Below, one piece after another: positions 54,507 to 64,000 of a DNA stretch of 64,000 bases. This DNA is from Ooceraea biroi (Eukaryota; Arthropoda; Insecta; Hymenoptera; Formicidae). Position 1 is the stretch's first letter. The number at the start of each line of letters is the position of its first letter. The position numbers and the translations under genes were made by a program. The notes under the pieces were generated by a model. It did no database searches, had not been told where the DNA came from, and was given only the letters and a program-made list of their open reading frames with translations. The stretch spans positions 62,001-126,000 of the forward strand of contig NC_039513.1 in NCBI RefSeq assembly GCF_003672135.1. Reading direction: 5' to 3'.

Positions 54507-57185
54507 TAATTTATTTAGGCGAATACATCGCGTTTTGAGTTCACTTAAAGTTACACTCATAATTGTTATAGTGTTCATTCTTACGAGTTTCATATTAGTG
54601 TTTTACAAGTTCAGTTTTTCTAAACACGTCGCAAATTAACATTCACGCATACAGTCTTATGTCCTACATAACGCGCGCGCGCGCGCGCGCACACACACAC
54701 ACACACACACATACACACACACAATACTTTTTCTATGACGAAAAGTGCTACAGTTTTTAAAAATAAAATTTAATTCACAATTAGTAATGTAAATAGTGTT
54801 AAAAAATTAACTGCTTTATTACCCAAAAACCAATCATCTGCTGTATTCCGCAAAATCACTCACTTTTAAATCAGTCTAGCTCTTGCTTAGTTGTGAATTG
54901 ATACCATCGAATTATCGCGACGATTGCTGTCAGCATAACACACATTTTGTCTGCTTTAATTATTGTTTAACAAATATACAAAACTGAAGTCTATAGGAAA
55001 AAGTTTGCTCCATATTTATATTTTTCGAGATCGTTTTTCTTGAATTCCATTCTAGATACTACAAATATAGAAAACTGTTTCTAATTAATTGTTCTTAATT
55101 AATTAATTAATTATTCCTTAGATATATTAGATATCACATTTTTCTCGTATTTTCGCAGTGAAGCCTCATGATAGCAGTAGTTGTAATGATAGTAATATTA
55201 GCATGGAAGCATTTATATTTATCAATATTTTACTGTAATCTTATTTTCACAAAATGTGCTCGGATTCGGAAATTAACCATTGCAGAATTCTACATTATCT
55301 TCGTGTACATATTGATTGGCAGCAAAACCTGCAATCCAATATTGTGTCGTAGATTCGAAAATTACGTCTACATAAATTGTTTACATATTGTCTACACGAC
55401 GTTTACGTATACTTTTTTCATATAAACAATGTAAACTATTATACAAATTTATGACAGATGTCATAATGCAAAAAAGAGAGTGATTATATTATAAAATGTA
55501 AATGTGATTATAGTAGAGTTTAGTAAAAAATTATAAAAATATCTATAATGTTAAAAAATGAAAAATTTTGCGCGTGTGTGCAATAAATAATGATATTATG
55601 TTATGCTATATTTTCATTACATTATATTTAAAAAAAATTACATTTTGTTTCACTAAATTTATATTTTTTATCATTTTTATAAATTTTTACAAGAAACTTT
55701 TATATAACTTATAAAATATGTACTGTAATATATAAAATTAACGAAAAAATGTTACTTATCTCAATGATATCTAATCTATTCTAAGTGCTGAAACGTTTTA
55801 AAAAACATTTATAATATTACTGTTAAAATAAAATATCATAATATATATGTCTTATGTACTAATTGCAAGAACTTTAACAAAAATAAGTTTATTCAACTTT
55901 TGCCCAAATAATTATGTAGTTCTTTTACATAATTACACTGCTTTCTTATAATTATATAGTTTTTATATCAATATTTTCTGTTATTGCAAATTCCCTAATT
56001 TTATAAAGATGTAATGTTTTAAGCATAACAGATTTTAGAAACTGATATTGTTTTGAAATTATATAAAGCTATTAAATAGAATTATTAAGTTATTTAATTT
56101 AAATCTAAATTTTTTAATCTAAATTTAATACAATTTTATAAAATCTAAATAAAATTAATTTAATCCAAACTTAAAATAAAATTAAAATATGAAACTTAAT
56201 AATAAATAATAAATTATTAAATAATCATTGAAAATATTTGAATGAATAATTTTGTGGGTGTAATATATATGTAACAGTTTCTTGGATCGTTTAAAATTCG
56301 AACTATTCTGTATAGGCAAATGTATAAAAGACCACTTTGAAAATCCTCATTCAATTTAAGCTGAAAATGCAGATATTCTTTTCAATTTCAATATTAAAAA
56401 AGATAAGCTTAGATGATGTATTTTCGCCATATTCTAGAAAAGTATTGGATGTTCAATGTGTTTGGTAAACAGGGTTCTAAAAATCTAATTTTTCGTTTTC
56501 GTAAAGATCAAATACTCCTTTTGCATTAAGAACAAACAAGAACAACTTTCTATAAAAGAAAGATCTGTATTCTTTGCAATTATTCTTCTTACAATGTTTC
56601 ACTTGCATCATTATGATACTTCGGATACAAATAATATGCAACGAGCATATAAATATTAAATGCTATTTTTTTCGATCTTCTAATATAGTTTGGAAGTTGC
56701 AAAAGTTTTCTGAAAAATTAACCAAAGGTATACTAAATACATTGGCGGTTGATAACTCATATTTTTGCGCAAAGTTTATTAATGTATTAATCATTAAACA
56801 TATTGCGTCAAGAGGCTTGGACACAATATAACTTATCTTTAATGTCATTTAGAAATTCATCAAATATCATTGTTTTGATTACTGTCTTCATTATTTTCAA
56901 TTGATCAACTATTAATCTTTTTATATAAGAAACATTTTTCAAAAGACAGGCATAGGAATCTCGATATGGAGTACCAATGGAGAATACACAAAGAGTTATT
57001 ATCTGGTACCTCCTACATTAACTAAAATTTTTCGAAGAACGGATATTTGAATTTTTTCAAAATGTATATTTTAATATACTTTGTAAAAGTTTTATTTATA
57101 ATGTCTTTTGTAAACAAATTTGCAATATGACTATTACAAGTGCTATGCCACAACAGTTTTTTAGTTTTAACATATTTGAAGTATT
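54507..57185. other. AT-rich DNA with a (GC)n(CA)n run
   Basis: 54673-54723 is (GC)n followed by (CA)n. The remainder is strongly AT-rich. Short frames (85 codons at 55168 and 56574) have no family resemblance. No RNA gene seen. Confidence 0.4.
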
Positions 57186-57998
57186 AAGGTCTCTTCACAC
57201 ATATCAGTGCCGTATCCGCTCAGTTCCGTGATTTTCCATCAGTATCAGTGCTAATATGTATCCTTCCTTTGGTTTTAAATGAACGTATCCGGAGTAGTAC
57301 CGTATTCGGACCGTTCAGTCTCAGTTCAGTATTCGTGGATTGTTTATTGCAAACGATATTTTTGCTTCTACACGGACGCGTTACGACAGTCAGTAAGTTT
57401 GTCTGTAGATCATTCCATGCCAAGAAGATCACTCGATGCAAATACGTACGAAAGAGCAAGTGTCAATAGGGATGGAATTCAAGAAACAGTAACTCTTGAA
57501 AATCTACCTATGCAGAGTGTAAACGCAACAAAAGATGCTTTTCGTGTAAGAGATTTAATTTGCGTCCGTGAAGAAGCAAAAATATCGTTTGCAATAAACA
57601 ATCCACGAATACTGAACTGAGACTGAACGGTCCGAATACGGTACTACCATAGTATAACTAGTATGGGCGCTCAGTCTTTTGTTTCGCTTTGCGCCGATCC
57701 CTTCTGCGCATCGCCATTATTTTGGGCGCACCAATGAGACAATTGAATTGAATCAGTGAGAGCGACACTCTTTGACGAATCAAGCGCTGGATTTTAACCC
57801 AAACATATGGCGGACTTACCACGTGATCGAGAACGATAAGATGAAAGGGCCGACAAGAGAGTGCCCATACTAGTTATACTATGGTACTACGCCGTGTATG
57901 AACACGTCCATTTAAAAACAAAGGAATGATACATATTAGCACTAACGGAAAATCACGGAACTGAGTGGATACAGCACTCATATGTGTGAAGAGACCTT
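57186..57998. mobile_element. Palindromic element with AAGGTCTCTTCACAC ends
   Basis: AAGGTCTCTTCACACATATC at the left is inverted at 57998. The arms share CTCAGTTCCGTGATTTTCC, AGTGCTAATATGTATC and GGTTTTAAATGAACG. A second inverted pair (GAACGGTCCGAATACGGTAC, CAATAAACAATCCACGAATA) lies between 57290-57390 and 57560-57650. A younger MITE sits at 57647-57884. Confidence 0.85.
57647..57884. mobile_element. 238-bp MITE with CCATAGTATAACTAG ends
   Basis: Ends CCATAGTATAACTAGTATGG and its inverse, with TACTA on both sides (57642-57646, 57885-57889). The interior is GC-richer than the surroundings. Superfamily not assigned. Confidence 0.85.
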
Positions 57999-59366
57999 TA
58001 TCCGATATTGCTGTCTCTTATAAATTTTTTGTTCTCTGGATGGATTCACTTACAATCTCAGTTTGTCACTTGTTTCACTTTCTTCGCTAATAACCCATGT
58101 ATTGAGAAATGCGGTTTTTAAATTATCCTTTTAAAATTAAAATTGAAGATTGTTTCTAAGAAAGTTTTTAAATATATTGGTGCAGATAATGTTGAAGACT
58201 AATCCGTAGATCTTGATATTATAGGTAATCAATTGGAATCGTGTTGTGATCAAAAGATAATTTAGTACGACATAAATAACACCATTATTGTACGCAAAAA
58301 TAAGAGAGTACGTTGTAGCATGGAATGGCCAGCGTCGGTGGAAGGGCGCTGATATTTTCTAAAAGCTTCATTCACATATCGCTTTAAAAAGCGATCGTAT
58401 TAACAGATAATAAATGATTTTGTGATTAATGACTCTTATGTCAGAAACTAAAATTCTCTTTAACAACAAACTATTCCCAAGACAAATTATTCCCAAGAAA
58501 TATTTCATACAATTTGAGAATTTATGTGATCCTGTATAACAAATATACTGATATATAAATATGTTAAATAGAATAAATAAATAAATTTTTGTTTATCGAA
58601 AAATAAATGTGATTACATTTAATTACTTCAACAAATTTTGTAATAAGCAATTCGCGTACAATAATAACTGGATATCAGTTTTCTTATTTTTTAACTTGAG
58701 TAAATAGAGTTAGATGTAACTGAATTTATATTTGATAATAATCCATTCCAGTGGCAATGTTATCAATATCATTAATTACATTACAACTGAATTATTTCGC
58801 AATAAAATTTCAGCATTTTCAACATTGATATTATTATATACAGTATTAGAAAATCGATTTTCTTGGGCTATATTTTTACAAATTATTCTACAAAAGAAAA
58901 AAACCATAATTATTAAATAGGATAAATATATTTAGAATAATATGTAAGATTATAATTATAAATGTATTTAGTTTAGATGTGTTGTGCAATCTACTTTATA
59001 ATTATTATTTAAATTATACAATAACATATTATACATTTATAGGTATAAATATTTTAGTCTTCCTTTAGTACTCTAGTATTATTAGTTAATAGAGTGTGTG
59101 ACTTACACTTGACTGTGAAGGTTCGTTTGCGATCGCTTGACTACATAACTGTATTTATAATGTCAATTTCGTTAGAGTGTCCGGGTTTGCAAATGTGTAT
59201 ATCTGTATTGCGTCATGTGCATCATCAAATCCACTGAAAATATGTTTGTTTGAAGTCTCAAACAATTGACTGCAATTTTTGAAGATCATGCATACTTGGA
59301 ACATGTTATAATTTATTTTTATTCCGTGGAGGCTGATTGTACGAGCTGTAATTTGGATTATGTATA
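57999..59366. other. AT-rich, grading into Penelope-like 3' sequence
   Basis: 58000-59080 has nothing recognised. 59090-59366 is GC-richer and leads directly into the motif at 59367 on the plus strand; no Penelope coding found. Confidence 0.35.
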
Positions 59367-59396
59367 CTGAAGATGGTCCAACGATTGGTCCGAAAC
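59367..59396 (+). ncRNA. Hammerhead-core-like motif, Penelope-type end
   Basis: CTGAAGA, then GGTCC/loop/GGTCC (four pairs and one U-U), then GAAACG. Same layout as 30936 on the other strand. AATAAATCTAC follows, a possible poly(A) signal. Confidence 0.4.
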
Positions 59397-62065
59397 GTTT
59401 ATATATTATTTGAATAAATCTACATGCACCAACATCCTGCGTGGCTCAGTGCGGTTTTTCTTTCTAATTTGTATTATTATTTAAACTTTAAATAAATTCT
59501 CGTTTTTGAAGAGTTGGCATTGAAATTTATAAAACGTTATATGTGTCATGACTTAACGATAAACATAATTTCGAAAAACAATAATAAACGCGATGGACAA
59601 TGAAAAGCTATGGTTTTCGTGTTCAGTAAACCATTTTGAACTTGGGCTGGAACATTTTTCCGCACGAGGCGTAGACCAACTTAGCACCTTCGGATTACCT
59701 CTTATTCCAATCGATACTTTATAACTGGATAATAATTCGAGATATAGCAGATACGAGAAAACTTTTTTCGCAAAGGAATTTTTTGAAATTCACTCAAAAA
59801 AAGGTGGCAGAAAATAGTAAAAAGTGAGGACATATATTTTGATGACTGAATTATATTGCATATAAAAAAACATGTGTAAAAACATGACTAAAACTTTTGC
59901 TATGTATATTTAATAAAACAATAGCACAGAAATTAATATAGAAATGTTATCATTTAGTACCTGTGAGCTTTTAAATGACAAAAGGCAGTATTGCTTGGCA
60001 ATCGTTAATACAATGTGCACAATATGCATAACGCATTTTTTTCAGTATGAAATCTACTTTCGTTAAATCCTTTATTGATTTTTTATGGTATCGTGAAATG
60101 TTAAAATTGTGTGATTGTGTTTAAACTACATGCAACATAAAACGCGAAATATAAGTGACATCGATACAAGGCTATTCCATAGATTTCTCATTGACATAAA
60201 TTACATATTAAATATAATTTATATTGGTTATATATAAACGTAAACTATTATAATTATTATAATTTATTATAATTTTAATTATTATAATTTTTTAACTATT
60301 ATAATTATTATAACTATTATAATTTTACGGGTACACATCTAACACTGCTGCGATCTTTCTATACTGTTTCTTCGTCATTGTTACATTGCAATAGTGAATA
60401 TTCTGATCGGTGCAGCCGAGAAGCGCTTTCACAACGGATTGTTCTAAAGATGTCATTCCGTTTTGCTCGCGCTGTGCTCGGTGATTGGGCATGGTTGACT
60501 ATGCAAGTGAGAAAAAGATATGTAATAAAACAAGGACAGCTGTGATGTAATAGCGTATAAATTGAAGACATATCATGCATAATTAGTTTATATAGTTCTA
60601 TACTCTTGTGCGACTTAGACAGCAAAGTTAAGCCTGCGGCACACTGGACGAATTTTCGTACGAGATCGCATGCAAGACATTATACTAGCAGTCATACTGG
60701 CAATGCAACTTGAAATATGCGTACTACGAGCTGCTGTGCGTGCTAGCATACTGAGTTTTGATAATAGATTTGGTACTATTTTTCATACGAAATTCGTTAC
60801 TAGCTGCAGACGATATTATGTTATTAGTTACGACAAAAGCGCAAAAATACAAATAATAATATAAATATAAAGATAAAAGTTTTTATTTAGAATTATGATA
60901 ATTTTATGTATAATTATGATATGATATTAAATGAATATATATATATATATATATATATGTATAATTAGTTAAAAGTGACAGATTTCCTAATCCTTCATAA
61001 AACTTAACTTAAAAAATTTTATAATTCTTCAATATAAATAAAAACAGTGTTTTCAATTATATTTTAATTGTAACCAACTGAATATATATTGTTTTATTAA
61101 GCCCTATAAAAATTGGTGAAAGAACTTAATACACACAAATACGTATGTATGATGGATGTATTTGTGTGTGTATATAAAACTTCTTTTTTTTAATTTGCAA
61201 TAATATTGCAATATTTGTAGACAATATTGGCTAGGTTTTAGAATCTTGCAGAATTACGTTGAAATCTCTAGAAATCTTATAACTAAAATATTAATCCAAC
61301 ACATAAGATAATTTGCACGTGTGAAGCCAAAACTAGTAGCACTCTTATGATTGGAACACGTCGTTCAATATACGGCATGTTCAAAATTCGCTAAAAACAT
61401 CGAAGGTTTTGGAGCTTTCTAATAGAATATCGTCAGTGGTACATATATTGTGGTTTGAATGTTTGTCTCTGGAACGCCATTTTCCGGTAATAGCTCCATA
61501 TATGGTTATGCGTCGTCATGTGCAAAATGTCATGTCGCAATTGGTTTATTCTTCTGAAAATATGATTCGTGGACCAATTAGACGAATTCCTTTGTTTTCG
61601 CGAAAAAGACTCCGTTACTAGTCAGTGGTGATGATCGGCTTCGAAAGTCAGAGAGTCATGAGATTCAGAGCGAAAACGTGCGTGCGATTTTGATCTCGAG
61701 AGGTCGTATAGCAAGTCACAAGTGTCTTAAAACTAGAAATAAACGAATTGTCAATGTCAATGAATTGTATCCTTATTCCGTGAGGTAGTAGAGTAGTAGA
61801 GTGAGGTCTCAGTTATTTCTCGATCTAGCATCAGAACGATAAGCCAAAGCCGAATTTAGCACTAGTCATTCAAGTTAACGTTTTCAATGTCACGTAGTCG
61901 AAGGTACGTGAACACTGAATGTAATAACACGTAAGTTGAAGACTTATTATAATTAGTTTGTATAGTTCTACAAGTTTATGCGACTTGAATAAGAAAATTA
62001 ACCCTTGTTTGAAGAGAAAAATCTCTTAAGAGTGCAGCGCAAAAATCAATATTACTGTAACTTAA
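59397..62065. other. AT-rich DNA with a diverged direct repeat
   Basis: 60542-60632 and 61918-62004 share TTGAAGAC, ATAATTAGTTT and TATAGTTCTA with TGCGACTT in the same order. 60936-60960 is (AT)n. A 70-codon frame at 61409 is unrecognised. No gene assigned. Confidence 0.4.
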
Positions 62066-62836
62066 CCCTTTCAGAGGCACAATTAGACGACTCGGTGGAT
62101 TTTTGTGAAAATATGTAGTTCTATGTTTCTTTGATCACTGATTACGAATCTGAAGTCAGATTTGAATAAATTCAATATAGCAGATCCAATATGGTCGTCA
62201 TTTTTTTACTTTGAGCCTGTTTTTTTTTTCAAAAACGTGATGTAATAGAATATTTCTGTTTTCAGATTCGTAATCTACTATTGAAATGACCTATCACACT
62301 TTCAGAAGCAAGATAAAAGATTCCAAATGTTTTACATTGTTATATATATTCTTGTATTATATTTATCTCAATATATATTATTTATATGTATCATGATTTT
62401 GAAAGTAAAAACTTCAACTTGTAATATTTTTTCAATATATATTTTGAGCAAAAGGTTCACATTTCTCGCTTATTTCGCAAAAATATATAATTGTTTATTT
62501 ATTTATAAAAAATTAAATCTGCGAAAAAATGTAGAAAAATTATATATACTAGTAGGAGGTATCAAGTATATTTAGTAATTTTTTTAGCTGCTCATCTTCA
62601 TTTCTGCCATTAGGGACGAATTAAAATGAAAAAACGCTATTTTTTCAACTTCATTTGTTCATATAATAATAATTGTTAATTATTATAATAAATAAAAATA
62701 TTAATAAAACTTTAGGGACAAGTATTTAGAAGTCAGAAAAATAAAAAGGTATGATTATTATGGCCAAATTGTAAAAATAATAATAAAACTAGAGCAATGT
62801 AAGTGGTACATATATGTACCAGTGCCCTTGAAAGGG
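62066..62836. mobile_element. 771-bp piggyBac-like non-autonomous element
   Basis: Ends CCCTTTCAGAGGCAC and GTGCCCTTGAAAGGG, with TTAA at 62062-62065 and 62837-62840. The body is the inverted homologue of 35912-36630. AT-rich, with no transposase. Intact ends make this the reference copy for the family. Confidence 0.88.
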
Positions 62837-62840
62837 TTAA

Positions 62841-64000
62841 TAGCGTTTTGTGACTTAATTAAGTCACAATAATTAATGCAAAACTCTTGTCACAAATATA
62901 TGGGTAGCAGATTAATTTCATTTTAATGAATAAAAGGTTAACCGATTACCTACTCTGTGTCTTCTCCATCGAAATAATTTTTCTTGAATTAAGAGAGCGC
63001 AGAATTTTTTGTTTGTAGGTTTTAAGAGCGCATAATTATATAATTTTCTGTTATATTGAGATAATGTGGGAGAGCTATGTATAGGTATATGCTACTATTA
63101 ACCCTTTCGAGCCGTCTGCAAGTGCAGCATCATTCGTTGGTTATTTTTGCGGAGCAAGCGAACAATATATGCAGCTAATTCATTCCGATAAAACAGTAAT
63201 GAATACAATTCTTACAAATACAGTTTTATATATTAATAATAATAGATTTATAGAATTTATACATATCAGAAATATTCTGGCTTGAAGTTATAACGACAAA
63301 ATAGCTTTATCAGTAACATCTCGATTTGTTAATTGCAAATGTTTTTAAATCGCAAAACTTAATTTTCTATTAAATTAAATTTTTAGAGAGTTATTTTTAA
63401 AACAGTCCTCCTCAATCATTCTAAAAAATACCATTTCTCTTTCTATGATTATTATTTAGTTGCTTTTGATCTTTCAGACCACCTTGAATGTAATACCCTA
63501 ACTGAAAAATAATTTACATGAGATGTAAGCATGTGAGAATTAGCTAAACCTCGGCAGAAAGGCAAATTTTCCTAATTTCGCGGATGTGTTTAAAACGCAT
63601 TCCCGCAGTTTGCAAAAACTAAACGCTAATACTCAAGTAATTCTCCCTGAATAGTTCTTGACTGAGTAGTACGCGCCACCAAGTGTATGCTTATTTTAAC
63701 AAACCTATTTCTGATATTGCGCCACTGCGATGGTGCCTGTATCGAAATTAGAAAACTTTAAACGAAACTGCTTTGACACGCCGCAGCGGCAGTGACGGAG
63801 TTAACAATAAATGTGTGCAAATTACGCCCGGCACTCGCGATTTTGCTGCGTGTACACTGTAGATATACACTTACGCACATGAGGCACGCAATAAATACCT
63901 CCTTCTCATAGCGCAACTCTATATCTCTCTTCACACAGCCTTAAGTGAAAGCTCCATGGTCGCAAAAGCGGCAGCTGTACTTAATTTAAAAATAGCGCGT
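62841..64000. other. AT-rich DNA, one lone TTAACCCTTT terminus
   Basis: TTAA (63098-63101) followed by CCCTTTCGAGCCGTCTGC looks like a single piggyBac-like end; no partner was found before the window ends. 63660-63960 is GC-richer and unassigned. Confidence 0.4.

Noticed and set aside
57248..57620. 113-codon frame
   Set aside because: Covers both arms of a palindromic element; no family resemblance.

Overview
This is repeat-dense, AT-rich animal DNA, most likely from an insect and plausibly a hymenopteran such as an ant. The supports are interstitial (CCTAA)n/(TTAGG)n telomere-type repeats at 24466, the set of element families (DD41D Tc1/mariner, hAT, piggyBac-like TTAA elements, a CsRn1-type Ty3/gypsy element, Penelope-like pieces, an APE-type LINE), and the absence of any operon or bacterial gene structure. 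Species is not determinable from the sequence alone. No intact host protein-coding gene was recognised; nearly all recognisable coding sequence belongs to transposable elements, most of it broken.

Layout. 1-15 kb is a stack of nested elements: a 3' LINE fragment (1-1052), decayed Tc1/mariner ends, a hAT transposase relic with a 122-bp hairpin MITE in it (2216-3551), a gypsy element with 5' LTR, PBS, gag and pol (3649-6780) split by another MITE, three DD41D transposase relics (7250-7642, 9730-10796, 13790-14842), a foldback element whose arms are arrays of an 11-bp repeat (8381-9353), and a 1245-bp TTAA element sitting inside a minisatellite. 15.7-22 kb is a three-level nest: long inverted arms around a palindromic element, into which an almost full-length LINE (16794-21284, 15-bp target duplication, poly(A) tail) has jumped. 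23.4-27.3 kb is a cluster of inverted repeats with telomere-like junctions and a 1480-bp near-perfect palindrome. 28-46 kb is AT-rich with dated small insertions (two hAT families with 8-bp duplications, piggyBac-like TTAA elements, a Helitron-like element, Penelope fragments), triplet repeats and long purine or pyrimidine tracts. 47-48.4 kb holds two further palindromes of the ACAGGGTG family. 50.6-53.4 kb is GC-rich, with GA repeats, a tRNA-derived SINE and a possible first exon ending at a GTGAGT donor; it is the best candidate for host regulatory DNA. 53.5-64 kb is AT-rich with two more palindromic elements and a 771-bp TTAA element.

How it works together. The main biological theme is a DD41D transposon lineage whose terminal signal (TACAGGGTGTCCC) is shared by many palindromic non-autonomous elements here, including three of about 0.4-1.0 kb. 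Secondary themes are Penelope-type ends carrying hammerhead-core-like motifs, TTAA-specific elements related to each other across 26 kb, and two promoter-like islands each with an RFX X-box match. All coordinates of decayed elements are approximate at their outer edges unless a terminal repeat or target duplication is stated.
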